DNA of 64,000 nucleotides from Haberlea rhodopensis (GCA_907163345.1 CAJQUN010000032.1:2394424-2458423); one strand, 5' to 3'; shown: positions 45,725 through 57,840, counted from the first letter of the stretch. Translations and numbers: made by a program. The notes: generated from the letters alone by a model not told the origin.

Positions 45725-46738
45725 TGTGATATCCCCGAAATAATTAATTGCAATTTGGGCATTAATTATGTTATGTGATTATTTATGGTGATAATTGAAT
45801 TATGTGTTAGAATTAATTATCTTGGTGAAATGCTTAGTCACATGGTAGGTGTGACCCGGTGGTGCATTTCAGGGTGCATGTTATGCATGTTGGAAATTTG
45901 GGGGTTATTATGGTCTAATTGTGGTGGTCGATAATTATTTGGTAAAGCATGGATTTAATTGAGATTTTGGTGCATTTTGGTAAAATGCTTATAAAATATC
46001 ATGTTGGGGTATTTTATATACCATGTTAATTGTTAGGGTACAATTTTAATTATAACATTTAAACCCATTACCCCACCTTACCCCATCACTTTTTACAATC
46101 CCCAATTTCTCTCCCAACCCTAACCCTTTCTCCATTTTCGATTTTGGCACAAAAGTGGAGGGAAATTCTTGCAAAAGCTTTGTTTGTGAGATTATTGGTA
46201 GGATTTGAAGTCCTCAAAAGGTATGGATACCTCCTTGGTGTTTTAATGGTGTTTTGTTTGGATTTGAAATGGTTTTGGAGTTTTTGAAATGGGTTTGTTT
46301 TGGGTTGGTATGATTTTTGGTTGGCGTGTAAGATTTTTGGATGTTTTAAGGTGTATTTTGAAGGTTTATGGTGTTTTTATGTTGTGGGGTTGATGGTATA
46401 TTTGTTGGTGAAGTTGGGGAAGAAAATATGGTGTAAAAAGGTGGATTTTCGATGTTCATACACTGGCGATCGATCGCCCAAGAAATGGCGATCGATCGCA
46501 CGCGGGCAGTAGGCGATTGCTATGGCTGGCGATCGATCGCCATGATGGGGCGATCGATCGGTGAGGCGAGCGATCGATCGCCTCAAAGATGGCGATCGAT
46601 CGCCTAACGCCAGGCTGCTGGACCTCGCGATCGATCGGGACTCCACAGCGATCGATCGCGAGATGCCAGAATGGTGTATTTTGATTATTTTGTGGGATTT
46701 TTGGTATTGGACTATTATTGGCTCTTAATATAGGTTTT
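45725..46738 (+). repeat. 5' LTR of element B, first half
   Basis: It runs from TGTGATATCCCC to the insertion point of element A. The palindrome array is at 46465-46662. The 5-bp target duplicated by A (GTTTT) is its last five bases, 46734-46738. Confidence 0.95.
46465..46662. repeat. Palindrome array in the 5' LTR of B
   Basis: Eight copies of CGATCGATCG and one weak variant (GGCGATTGCT) within about 200 bp. It has one more 22-bp unit (46583-46604) than the 3' LTR of the same element. Confidence 0.97.
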
Positions 46739-48718
46739 TGTAAGGACCCTAGTTCCTTAAGTGCGGATTAAATGCATAATTAGAGCTAACATAAATTATC
46801 AGAGTAAAATAATCGTGTTGAGACTATGAGCCTTAAGAATTACATGCCAAAAATGAGGACTATCAAATGGATTAGCTACATTCCCAATCAAATGAATGTG
46901 TTCAACTATAGTGTTACGCTACTCCTAGAGTAGACACCATAGAAAGCAATCCCGTCCTTCAATTCCCAAAAGCATTCTTGACAAGCTCACTGCCTCAACC
47001 CGCCTAGACCTTCTTATCATGCCAAAAGTGTACCTACAAGGACAACCCCCAAACATGAGCAATGATAACATTCATATTCAACACAATATGAATATAAAGC
47101 GTAAATGCATAAATCACAATAAAAACACTTCCTGTTTTCCCATGCATTTCAAACGCTTCCAGTTTGGTTGTCCCTGTACCATAACTCATGAGTATAATCA
47201 ATAGATTATTTAATGGTCTACACATGTCATGACATAACACCATCTCATCAATACCAAATACCAGTCACCAATCCCTAGTCTGTCCATCACAATGTATTTT
47301 AATGCCCCTCGCTTATTTACATATAGGCGCATAGAATAACCTCGCTTCAATGGACATGCGGCGCTCCCACCCCTCGCTTCACATTTAGCGGCAACAAATC
47401 AAATAGCGGCAAGCATTAAAATCATCAAAGGATGACCACGACTCATGGGATGTGCACCAATAACCATCATATGCATATACAATCATCATGCATAATTCAA
47501 CATGTATTTTGCATCCACAATGCATAATTCCACATATACTCGCATCCACAATGCATAAACAATGAGTATATTAGATACATGTACCATTGGGTGCCCGTAC
47601 GTCCTCTACGTACCTTTCCAAAAAGTAGGATGTGGTAGGACTTCAATTCCTTGGCTGTGTCGCCACCTGGGATGGTTCTACACATTCACACAAATCAATA
47701 TTAGAACCCAATAATAGTCCGATACCAAAAATCCTACAATAAAATCCAAAAACATCATATTTTGTGACTCGCGATCGATCGCGGCAAAGGGCCGATCGAT
47801 CGCGAGATCACACTGCCCGAACATCAATTTTTGCTCTTTCGGCGATCGACCGCCATATTTGGCGCGATCGATCGCCACCCTCGCCGATCGATCGCCCAAA
47901 TGTGGCGATCGATCGCCATAAGCTTCTGGAGCGTACTGCCTCTTCGCGATCGATCGCCAAAAATGGGCGATCGATCGCCGAGCCCTGTGTCGCGAAAAAT
48001 CGCCATTAATGCTCCAAAACTCCATTCCAACCCATACCAACTCCCCTACCATCAAACCAATAACATTAAACACATAATAACCTTCCATAAACACTTTAAA
48101 CATCTCAAAAACTCAACATTCAACCAAAGTAATACCAACCCCAACAAACCCATTTCAAAACCATACCAAACTTAAATAAAACACTACAAAATCAATAATG
48201 AGGTATCCATACCTCTTGGGGACTTCAAATCTCCCAATAAACTCCACAAATCAAGGTTTTTGGAAGGATTCTCTTCACCCCTAAGCTCAAACTCGAAAAT
48301 GAGGAGGGAAGGGTTTGTGGGAAGTGATTTTTGGGAAAGTTAAAAGTAAGAGTGAAGGAATGGTGGGGGTTTTGGGGTATAAAAGTGGGTTATTTAAAAT
48401 AGAGTGCATTCCACAATACCATGGTGTATAAAACACCCCAACATGATATTTTAAACACATTTCCCCAAAATGCACCAAATCATAATTAAATGCATGTTTC
48501 ACCAAATAAATGACCACCAACACATGTAAGTCATTAAAACACCCAATTACCCAACATGCATCACATGCACCCCGAAATGCATTCCCGGTCACGCCTACCA
48601 TGTGACTAAGCATTTCAACATGATAAATAAATCCAGCACATAATTAATTACCACCATAATTAATCATATAAACACAATTAATGCCCAAATTGCAATTAAT
48701 CATTTCGGGGATATCACA
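46739..48718 (-). repeat. 3' LTR of element A
   Basis: 1980 bp. On the + strand it reads TGTAAGGACCCTAG to GGGGATATCACA. The palindrome array is at 47769-47980 and the second repeat block near 47331-47415. Open frames over the array on both strands come from the repeat and are not genes. Confidence 0.95.
47769..47980. repeat. Palindrome array in the 3' LTR of A
   Basis: Seven copies of CGATCGATCG plus the variant CGATCGACCG. It includes a 21-bp unit (about 47959-47979) that is absent from the 5' LTR. Confidence 0.97.
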
Positions 48719-48788
48719 ATACTCCCCTACTTATAAGATTTCGTCCTCGAAATCACATGCAATTACCCCAAAAAGAAACTAAACATAA

Positions 48789-51700
48789 TCACATACCAGA
48801 GAATAGTTCCGGGTAGTGCTGCACCATATGCCGCTCCGTCTCCCACGTAGCCTCCTCGACACCCCTGCGATCCCACTGAACCTTGATCATAGGTATCACT
48901 TTGTTCCGAAGTCTACGGTCTGCTCGATCCAGAATTCTAACAGGCCGTTCCACATAAGACACATCGGATTCTAACTGAACCTCGGAAGGCTGCAACACAT
49001 GAGATGGATCCGGCTCATACTTCCGCAGCATCGATACATGAAACACATCATGTATACCAGATAAAGAAGGCGGCAAAGCCAGTCGGTAAGCTAAGGTGCC
49101 AATGCGCTGCAAAATCTCGTACGGTCCAACATACCTCGGAGACAGTTTTCCGCGCATCCCAAATCGCACAACGCCTCTGAAAGGCGAGATCTTCAAAAAG
49201 ACCTTATCTCCCAACTGAAATTCCAACGGTCTGCGCCGTTTATTCGCATAAGCTGACTGTCTGTCCTGGGCTGCTTTCATTTTCTGCCTTATCATCTTTA
49301 TCTTCTCTTCCATTTCCCGTATCAACTCCGGTCCTCTGGCCGATTTGCGGTCCAAGTCATCCCAACACAAGGGTGATCTACACCGTCTGCCATATAGAGC
49401 TTCGAAAGGAGCCATTTCAATGCTCGCCTGGTAGCTGTTACTATAAGAGAACTCTACCAAGGCTATCGAATCCTGCCAAGAGACATCGAACTCCAATACA
49501 CAAGCCCTCAACATGTCCTCGAGCGTCTGGATAATACGCTCGGTCTGGCCATCCCTCTGAGGATGATATGCAGTGCTCAATCTAACTTCAGTTCCCAAGG
49601 CTGACTGAAGACCCTCCCAAAAATGAGATGTAAATCGTGGATCTCGATCCGACACTATGGAAATAGGGATCCCATGCAATCTGACCACATATCGAATATA
49701 CAGCTGCGCCATCCTCAAAAAGGTGAAAGTCATGCTATAGGGGATGAAATGAGCTACCTTAGTCAATCGATCCACAATCACCCAAATAGCATCAAAACCT
49801 GAAGCACTCCTCGGCAGGTGAGTCACGAAGTCCATGGAAATGTGTTCCCACTTCCACTTCGGTATCTCCAAGCTTTTCAACTCGCCGCCAGGTCTCTGTC
49901 TCTCTGCCTTAACTTGCTGGAAGATCAAGCACCTCTTAACAAAAGTGACGACATCAGATTTCATCCTTTTCCACCAGAACTGATTACGCGGATCTTTATA
50001 CATCTTCTTCCCGCCTGGGTGGATGCTAAGTCTGCTACTATGAGCTCGCTCCAAGATCCCTCTACGCAACTCCGGCGTACTCGGAACCACCCAACGGCTA
50101 CCCAGTCTCAAAGATCCGTCCTCAGCCACTCTGAATTTTGTTGGCTGACCAAGATGCACTAAAGATAACCACATCTGAACCTCATCATCTGACCTCTGAG
50201 CTCTCCTGATGTTCTCATAGATATCTGGCTCAGCTAACAAGGTCGATACATGCACAGGTGATGCATCTATATCGAAATCATAGCCTAGATGGCAATAGGA
50301 GGTCATCATGGCCGACAAATGGATGACGTCCTCAGCAGAACTCCTCACTTTCCGGCTCAAGGCGTCTGCTGTCAAATTAGCTTTTCCGGGATGGTACTCA
50401 ATCTCACAATCATAGTCCTTGAGTAAGTCCATCCACCTTCTCTGCCTCATGTTCAGCTCCGCCTGGGTGAATAAAAACTTGAGGCTCTTGTGATCCGTGT
50501 AAATGGTAAATGAAGTACCATACAAATAATGTCGCCAAATCTTCAGGGCAAAGGTGATAGCCGCCAATTCCATGTCATGGACTGGGTATCTGGTCTCATG
50601 CGGCTTCAACTGCCTCGATGCATAAGCTACCACATGCTTATCTTGCATCAGTACACACCCAAGGCCCTGAAGTGATGCATCGGTATACAAAACAAATCTG
50701 GAGTTTTCTGTAGGAATCACCAATACTGGCGCCGTCGTCAAACGGTGCTTCAACTCCTGGAAGCTCTCCTCACAAGCTTCTGACCAAAAGAATGGTATTC
50801 CCTTCTGGGTCAACTGTGTCAACGGCTTGGCAATCTTCGAAAAGCCCTCGACAAAGCGTCGATAATAACCGGCCAAACCCAGAAAGCTCCGTATCTCAGG
50901 TACAGAAGTGGGTGCAGCCCACTCCATCACAGCTTCAATCTTCCTGGGATCTACAGATATCCCGCTGCTCGATATGACATGCCCCAGAAACACTACACTG
51001 CTCAACCAAAATTCACACTTGCTGAGCTTGGCATACAACTGGTGGTCTCTGAGAATCTGAAGCACTGTCCTCAAATGATTCACGTGCTCTTCCTCGTTCC
51101 GGGAATAGATGAGAATGTCGTCGATGAACACGATGACGAACTGATCAAGGTACGGCTGAAACACTCTGTTCATCAGACTCATAAAGACCGCTGGAGCATT
51201 CGTCACGTCGAACGGCATCACTAGGAACTCATAATGTCCATATCGAGTCCGAAATGCTGTCTTCTGTACATCTTCCTCTCTGACTCGAATCTGATGGTAC
51301 CCGGACCTCAAATCAATCTTGCTATATAATCTGGTACCTTGCAACTGATCAAACAAGTCATCAATCCTTGGGAGAGGATACTTGTTCTTCACTGTGGCCT
51401 TATTAAGTTGCCGGTAATCGATGCACAATCTCATCGAACCATCCTTCTTCTTCACAAAGAGAACCGGTGCGCCCCATGGCGATACGCTCGGGCGTATATA
51501 TCCTTTGTCAAGGAGCTCCTGCAACTGCTCCTTCAACTCTCTCAACTCTGCCGGTGCCATCCTATAAGGTGCACGAGAGATAGCGGATGTCCCCGGTAAC
51601 AACTCGATCCCAAACTCAACTTCTCTAGCCGGTGGGAATCCTGGGATCTCCTCTGGGAATACATCAGCAAATTCTGCCACGACTGGTACATCCTCAACTC

Positions 51701-52007
51701 TCAATTCTTTATTCTTCCCAGACGTGTCCACGGCATAGATGAGATAGCCCGTGTGACCACGTTCCAATAATTGAGTCATCTTGATTGCTGAAATCAACGG
51801 AATCTTTGCACGAGAACCGTTGCCATAAAAAGTCCACTGAATTCCCAAATCAGATCTGAACCTCACTGTTCTCTGCCGGCAATCTACCACTGCCTGATAT
51901 CTGTTCAGAATATCAATACCCAAGATGCAGTCCAAGTCTGACATGCCCAACACAATCAAGTCTGCCTTCAACTCGTTGCCCTCAAAATAAATGAGGCAAT
52001 CTGCCAT
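48789..52007 (-). CDS. Element A pol: protease C-part, RT, RNase H, integrase, chromodomain
   Basis: A single open frame of 1072 codons. The order is the protease C-terminal part; reverse transcriptase (LCIDYRQLNKATVKNKYPLP, then VIVFIDDILIYSR near residues 290-300); RNase H (VLYTDASLQGLGCVLMQ, YTDHKSLKF); integrase zinc region, catalytic core (WEHISMDFVTHLP, SDRDPRFTSHFW, DGQTERIIQTLED: the D,D,E residues are present); and a C-terminal chromodomain-like module (VKVQWDRRGVEEATWE-type, ending YPELFSGM). This layout identifies a chromodomain Gypsy of Tekay/Del type. Three conserved positions are altered: MPFG reads MPFD in the RT, the integrase zinc CxxC reads CLIF, and the gag knuckle is hit. 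The true start lies upstream in gag-protease, which is out of frame, so the element is probably inactive. Confidence 0.93.
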   Translation of the reverse strand: MADCLIYFEGNELKADLIVLGMSDLDCILGIDILNRYQAVVDCRQRTVRFRSDLGIQWTFYGNGSRAKIPLISAIKMTQLLERGHTGYLIYAVDTSGKNKELRVEDVPVVAEFADVFPEEIPGFPPAREVEFGIELLPGTSAISRAPYRMAPAELRELKEQLQELLDKGYIRPSVSPWGAPVLFVKKKDGSMRLCIDYRQLNKATVKNKYPLPRIDDLFDQLQGTRLYSKIDLRSGYHQIRVREEDVQKTAFRTRYGHYEFLVMPFDVTNAPAVFMSLMNRVFQPYLDQFVIVFIDDILIYSRNEEEHVNHLRTVLQILRDHQLYAKLSKCEFWLSSVVFLGHVISSSGISVDPRKIEAVMEWAAPTSVPEIRSFLGLAGYYRRFVEGFSKIAKPLTQLTQKGIPFFWSEACEESFQELKHRLTTAPVLVIPTENSRFVLYTDASLQGLGCVLMQDKHVVAYASRQLKPHETRYPVHDMELAAITFALKIWRHYLYGTSFTIYTDHKSLKFLFTQAELNMRQRRWMDLLKDYDCEIEYHPGKANLTADALSRKVRSSAEDVIHLSAMMTSYCHLGYDFDIDASPVHVSTLLAEPDIYENIRRAQRSDDEVQMWLSLVHLGQPTKFRVAEDGSLRLGSRWVVPSTPELRRGILERAHSSRLSIHPGGKKMYKDPRNQFWWKRMKSDVVTFVKRCLIFQQVKAERQRPGGELKSLEIPKWKWEHISMDFVTHLPRSASGFDAIWVIVDRLTKVAHFIPYSMTFTFLRMAQLYIRYVVRLHGIPISIVSDRDPRFTSHFWEGLQSALGTEVRLSTAYHPQRDGQTERIIQTLEDMLRACVLEFDVSWQDSIALVEFSYSNSYQASIEMAPFEALYGRRCRSPLCWDDLDRKSARGPELIREMEEKIKMIRQKMKAAQDRQSAYANKRRRPLEFQLGDKVFLKISPFRGVVRFGMRGKLSPRYVGPYEILQRIGTLAYRLALPPSLSGIHDVFHVSMLRKYEPDPSHVLQPSEVQLESDVSYVERPVRILDRADRRLRNKVIPMIKVQWDRRGVEEATWETERHMVQHYPELFSGM

Positions 52008-53326
52008 AACTGATCAGCAACGACATTTCTTCCAGTGGGTGTCGAGACCATGAGAGGCGTGGGTAGAGAAGACGTGCGCATATGGTGTCTCTCCACAAAG
52101 CCAACAGATACAAAAGAGTGGGAGGCACCTGTATCTATCAAAATAAAAGCAGGGTACGTAAATAAATGACACGTACCGGCGATCACCTCCTCCGGGGCTG
52201 CCTGGGCCTGCTCTCTAGTCAGTGCATACACCTGCCCCTGGGACGGTCCCACTGTCTGACCTCCCGATGGTCGAGGCACAAACTGCTGCCTCTGGTGTAC
52301 TGTCCTGTCATCAAATCTCGGCCTGTTGCCCTAAAACTCTGACTGTCCTCCCCGGGTGGGGCAATACCGAGAGATGTGGCCCATCTTGCCATAGCTATAA
52401 CATGCAGGGCACTTACTCGAAGAATGTGGCCCTCCACAATTGTCGCACCTTGGCTCTCCCGGCCTATTTCCTTGCGTAGGCCCTCGGTTAGCTGACCAAT
52501 TGTTCTTCTTGCCCTCTTGCTTCTGCCCAAAGAATTTCTTCCCACTAAACCGTGAAGATGAAGAGGCACCACGAGGTTTAAATGGCTCTCCTCGGGGCCT
52601 CAAGCTATCAATAGCTTGCCTCTGTTGTGGTACTTGTGGTTGCATAGCACTAGGATAAGCTCCAACTCCAATCTCGACAAGCTCTGCTCTTGTGAGAGCA
52701 TCATCAAAAGAAGTGGGGTTATTAGTAATAACCCGGTCAAAGAGCTCCGGTCGCAACCCCTTCATAAAATTTCTCATCTTTGCGTGTCCACCACGCATTG
52801 GTGGAAATGTGTGGAACATACCTCAGCAACGAGGAATACTGCATGGCATAATCTGACACTGTCATGCTCCCTTGTTTCAAACTTGCAAACTCGTCCTCCT
52901 TCGTCTGTCTCACCGCTGCAGAGAAGTACCGGTTCAGAAACCGGGTTCTGAAGAGTGTCCAATCAATCACAGCACCCTGTGCTCTCAGTTCCATTACCGT
53001 GCTCCTCCACCACATCAAAGGTTTCTTTGCCAACTGAAACTCCGCCAGCCTCAGCCAAGCTGTAACAGCACAAGGAGCCGATACAAATATCTGCTCAAGT
53101 CTTTCTAGCCACTCCTCAGCCTCCTCTCCTGATTCTGTTCCCTCAAACCGGGGCGGTGGTAAGACAGAAACTGAGTCAAGCTGATCTCACCAGGTAGTAA
53201 TAACTGAGCCACTGGTTCCATGCCTACAGCTGGTGGAGGTAGAGGGTTTGCCTGACCAATACTAGCATTAACACTGCCCACATCGCCCACCTCTTCATTG
53301 AGGTTCCCCGCGTTCATAGCAGCCAT
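51968..53326 (-). pseudogene. Element A gag and protease, frame-broken
   Basis: Gag starts at ATG 53326 (MAAMNAGNLNEEVGDVGS). It shifts frame near 53150 (after the QFLSYHRP-like region) and again near 52790, after the VPHIST motif, into the frame holding KGLRPELFDRVI. A zinc-knuckle region follows (CYSYGKMGHISRYC, where the second cysteine has become tyrosine), with a stop at 52331-52333. The aspartic protease motif LIDTGASHSFVS lies near 52130. A further shift near 52000 separates it from the long pol frame. These breaks prevent a continuous gag-pol product. Confidence 0.9.
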
Positions 53327-53539
53327 GCTGTAACACAAAGGTTAACAACAATTCCAAAACAAATATATATGTTATGCCGTTAGATAACAGGAATGATAAT
53401 AAGCATGTTAGTATAACAGGATATACATCAATATGCACCACAAGCATAAACATGCTTCAAATGTAAACACCTAGCCAATCATGCTAAGGCTACCCTTCAC
53501 TCGTTCCCGGTTCTCTAACCACTGCTCTGATACCACTAA

Positions 53540-55580
53540 TGTAAGGACCCTAGTTCCTTAAGTGCGGATTAAAGGCATAATTAGAGCTAACATAAATTAT
53601 CAGAGTAAAATAATCGTGTTGAGACTATGAGCCTTAAGAATTACATGCCAAAAATGAGGACTATCAAATGGATTAACTACATTCCCAATCAAATGAATGT
53701 GTTCAACTATAGTTTTACGCTACTCCTAGAGTAGACACCATAGAAAGCAATCCCGTCCTTCAATTCCCAAAAGCATTCTTGACAAGCTCACTGCCTCAAC
53801 CCGCCTAGCCCTTCTTATCATGCCAAAAGTGTACCTACAAGGACAACCCCCAAACATGAGCAATGATAACATTCATATTCAACACAATATGAATATAAAG
53901 CGTAAATGCATAAATCACAATAAAACACTTCCTGTTTTCCCATGCATTTCAAACGCTTCCAGTTTGGTTGTCCCTGTACCATAACTCATGAGTATAATCA
54001 ATAGATTATTTAATGGTCTACACATGTCATGACATAACACCATCTCATCAATACCAAATACCAGTTACCAATCCCTAGTCTGTCCATCACAATGTATTTT
54101 AATGCCCCTCGCTTATTTACATATAGGCGCATAGAATAACCTCGCTTCAATGGACATGCGGCGCTCCCACCCCTCGCTTCACATTGAGCGGCAAATATTC
54201 TTTCCTCGCCCTATATGATAACCACGCTCAAATGTGACATGCGGCGCTCCCACCCCTCGCTTCACATTTAGCGGCAACAAATCAAATAGCGGCAAGCATT
54301 AAAATCATCAAAGGATGACCACGACTCATGGGATGTGCACCAATAACCATCATATGCATATACAATCATCATGCATAATTCAACATGTATTTTGCATCCA
54401 CAATGCATAATTCCACATATACTCGCATCCACAATGCATAAACAATGAGTATATTAGATACATGTACCGTTGGGTGCCCGTACGTCCTCTACGTACCTTT
54501 CCAAAAAGTAGGATGTGGTAGGACTTCAATTCCTTGGCTGTGTCGCCACCTGTGATGGTTCTACACATTCACACAAATCAATATTAGAACCCAATAATAG
54601 TCCGATACCAAAAATCCTACAATAAAATCCAAAAACATCATATTTTGTGACTCGCGATTGATCGCGGCAAAGGGCCGATCGATCGCGAGATCACACTGCC
54701 CGAACATCAATTTTTGCTCTTTCGGCGATCGATCGCCACATTTGGCGCGATCGATCGCCACCCTCGCCGATCGATCGCCCAAATGTGGCGATCGATCGCC
54801 ATAAGCTTCTGGAGCGTACTGCCTCTTCGCGATCGATCGCCGAGCCCTGTGTCGCGAAAAATCGCCATTAATGCTCCAAAACTCCATTCCAACCCATACC
54901 AACTCCCCTACCATCAAACCAATAACATTAAACACATAATAACCTTCCATAAACACTTTAAACATCTCAAAAACTCAACATTCAACCAAAGTAATACCAA
55001 CCCCAACAAACCCATTTCAAAACCATACCAAACTTAAATAAAACACTACAAAATCAATAATGAGGTATCCATACCTCTTGGGGACTTCAAATCTCCCAAT
55101 AAACTCCACAAATCAAGGTTTTTGGAAGGATTCTCTTCACCCCTAAGCTCAAACTCGAAAATGAGGAGGGAAGGGTTTGTGGGAAGTGATTTTTGGGAAA
55201 GTTAAAAGTAAGAGTGAAGGAATGGTGGGGGTTTTGGGGTATAAAAGTGGGTTATTTAAAATAGAGTGCATTCCACAATACCATGGTGTATAAAACACCC
55301 CAACATGATATTTTAAACACATTTCCCCAAAATGCACCAAATCATAATTAAATGCATGTTTCACCAAATAAATGACCACCAACACATGTAAGTCATTAAA
55401 ACACCCAATTACCCAACATGCATCACATGCACCCCGAAATGCATTCCCGGTCACGCCTACCATGTGACTAAGCATTTCAACATGATAAATAAATCCAGCA
55501 CATAATTAATTACCACCATAATTAATCATATAAACACAATTAATGCCCAAATTGCAATTAATCATTTCGGGGATATCAAA
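53540..55580 (-). repeat. 5' LTR of element A
   Basis: 2041 bp. It has a segment of about 80 bp in the GAGCGGC/CGCTTCACAT repeat block (about 54186-54268) that is missing from the 3' LTR, and one palindrome unit fewer. The last bases read ATATCAAA, where the other copies have ATATCACA, consistent with a mutated terminus. Confidence 0.95.
54652..54842. repeat. Palindrome array in the 5' LTR of A
   Basis: Six copies of CGATCGATCG plus the variant GCGATTGATCGCG within 191 bp. Confidence 0.97.
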
Positions 55581-55585
55581 GTTTT

Positions 55586-56593
55586 TGTGAATGTGTAAAA
55601 CCATCCCATGTGGCAACACAGCCAAGGAGATAAAGTACATCGACATCTCCATTTTGGAACAAAGGTACGTAGTGAGACGTACGGGCATCGGACGGTAAAA
55701 CATATTTATACGCATTGAATTGGTTATGCATTATGGTTGCATACAATGTCTTAGTTATGCATTATGGTTGCATACATGGTTTGGATATGCATTATGGTTG
55801 CATGTGTATATTGGATGCATTGGTGCATGTGATTGTGAGTCGAGATTATATTCCAGTGATGAAGAATACTTGCCGCCTTCATGTCGAAGCGATGATAGAA
55901 TACTTGCCGCTGTCATATTATAGCGAAGAAGAATATTTGCTGCAAATATGTCGAAGCGAAGGATCATGCCGCTGTCATATTACTATTGCGATGGATATTA
56001 TGCTGCTAATATGTCGAAGCGAGGGGTATTAATGCCGCTGTCATGTAAACGTGAGGGGTATTATGCCACTGATATAATAAGACTGGAAATGGCCATTGGT
56101 GTACATGGAATGGATGCATGTCATGACATACATTATTGGTATTATAATCCATTGATTATGAATGTGGTACAGGGACAGCCAAATGGAGCTTTTAAATGTA
56201 TTAAACACAGAAAGTGAATCGTATTTACGGTTTATGCATTTGAATTACAATCATATTATTGTGAATATGGTTTATATACATGCTCATGGTTTTGTGATTG
56301 TTCCTGTAGGTACTTTTGGGCGGACAGGCTAAGGCGGGTTGATGCGGTGAGCTAGTGAGGAGTGCTTTTGGCATAGCAGGCTTAATTCTTTTGTATAGTC
56401 TCTACTCTAGGAGTAGTGTAAAGCTATATGATTAACATTCAATTGGTTGGGAATGTAATAATCCCTTTTGGAAATTTTATTTTGGCCTGTAATAATAACA
56501 GCTCAAGGCATCAACACGAACTTTATACTCTATAGATGTATGTTAGCTCTACTAATGCCTTTAATCCGCACTTAAGGAACTAGGGTCCTTACA
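55586..56593 (+). repeat. 5' LTR of element B, second half
   Basis: It resumes after element A and its duplicated GTTTT, and matches 62405-63397 of the 3' LTR. It contains the GTCGAAGCGA repeat block (about 55855-56090) and ends GGGTCCTTACA. The primer-binding site follows at 56598-56609. Confidence 0.95.
55855..56090. repeat. GTCGAAGCGA / GCCGCTGTCAT block in the 5' LTR of B
   Basis: Imperfect units of about 35-45 bp containing GCCGCTGTCATATTA and GTCGAAGCGA. The equivalent in the 3' LTR is 62680-62885. Confidence 0.85.
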
Positions 56594-56805
56594 TTAGTGG
56601 TATCAGAGCAGTGGTTAGAGAACCCGGGAACGAGTGAAGGGTAGCCTTAGCATGATTAGCTAGGTGTTTACATTTGGGCATGTTTATGCATGTGGTGCAT
56701 ATTGGTGTATAAATTGTTATACTAACATGCTTATTATCATTCCTGTTATCTAATGGTATAACATATGTATTGTTTTGGAATTGTTGTTAAACCTTATGTT
56801 ACAGC

Positions 56806-57840
56806 ATGGCGGCTATGGACTTGGGGAACCTCAATGAAGTGGTAGTGGATGTTGGAAGCGTGAACGCTAGCATTGGTCAGACAAATCCTTTACCTCCACC
56901 TGCTGTGGGCGTGGAGCTGGTTGCTCAGTTGTTATTGCCGAGGGAGCTTAGTCTTACCCAATTTTTGACCTTCCGCCCTCCCATGTTTGAGGGGACAGAA
57001 ACAGGAGAAGAAGCCGAAGAGTGGCTAGAAAGACTGGAACAGATATTTGTGTCCGCTCCTTGTGCTAGGACGGCTTGGTTAAGGCTAGCGGAGTTCCAAC
57101 TAGTGAAGAAATCTTCCATGTGGTGGAAGACGATTGTGATGGAGTTGAGGGCCCAAGGTATGGTGATTGACTGAACCTTATTTAGAACCCGGTTTCTAAA
57201 TCGATAGTTCTCTACTGCGGCTAGGCAAACTAAGGAGGATGAATTCACGAACTTGAAACAAGGGAGCATGACAGTCTCGGACTATGCCATGCACTACTCA
57301 TCACTATTGAGGTATGTTCCTCACATCGCTACGAACGAGCATGCCAAAATGAGGCACTTTTTGAAAGGACTGCGGCCGGAACTGTTTGACCGGGTTATTT
57401 CCAACAACCCGACATCTTTTGATGATGCTCTCACTAGAGCGGAGCTAGCGGAGACAGGAGTGGGTGCTTATCCTGAAGCCGTACCCCACCAGTTCCATCA
57501 CAAAGATCTACATCTTAGAATCTGAGGCCCCGAGGAGGATCTTTTAAGTCACGGGGGACTCCTTCTTTTTCCCGGTTTAGCGGAAAGCGGCCGGATAGCC
57601 GGAAGCAAGGAGACCGTAGGGGTGGTGCATCTACTTTTGGGGGACCAACTCAAGCTAGTAGAGTTGGAGATGTTAAGTGCCCTTTTGCGAAGGGCCACAT
57701 TTGATGCGTGATTGTTCTGCGTGTTACATATGTGGCAAGCCGGGCCACATTGCTCGGCGTTGTCCCAATCTGGAAGGACAGATGGATCTTAGGGAAGGTT
57801 GAGGGAGATTTTCTAGTGGGACGGTGCAGCAGAGGCAACC
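56806..57840 (+). pseudogene. Element B gag, broken
   Basis: It starts at ATG 56806 (MAAMDLGNLNEVVVDVGS) and is homologous to the gag of A. A stop follows MVID near 57172, another stop occurs in the RFLNR motif near 57205, and a third ends the frame at 57523 after HHKDLHLRI. The zinc knuckle CYICGKPGHIARRC near 57718-57760 lies in a different frame but keeps its metal ligands. Confidence 0.9.

Larger units (their letters stand above)
46739..55580 (-). mobile_element. Gypsy (Tekay/Del-like) element A, inserted in the 5' LTR of B
   Basis: The duplication GTTTT flanks it (46734-46738 and 55581-55585). The 3' LTR is 46739-48718 (1980 bp) and the 5' LTR is 53540-55580 (2041 bp). The primer site (TGGTATCAGAGC on the - strand) lies at 53524-53535 beside the 5' LTR, and the purine tract AAGTAGGGGAGTAT lies at about 48719-48732 beside the 3' LTR. 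The LTRs are nearly identical apart from one array unit and a segment of about 80 bp, so A is the youngest layer of the nest. It belongs to the same family as B. Confidence 0.96.

Noticed and set aside
46465..46662. CRISPR-like appearance of the repeats with unique spacers of regular length
   Set aside because: The repeats are only 10-14 bp, spacers vary from 10 to 30 bp, the host is a plant, and the arrays lie inside LTRs with target-site duplications.
47678..48103. Long overlapping open frames on both strands over the LTR palindrome arrays (also 37261-37689, 46300-46646, 54561-55037, 61990-62535), rich in DRSP, RSIA and AIDR peptides
   Set aside because: GATCGATC has no stop codon in any frame on either strand and reads as D-R-S, I-D-R or S-I-D, so arrays of it stay open by chance. 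The frames have no domain and lie inside LTRs.
49818..52951. Several + strand open frames of 60-115 codons
   Set aside because: They are antisense shadows of the gag-pol region of element A.
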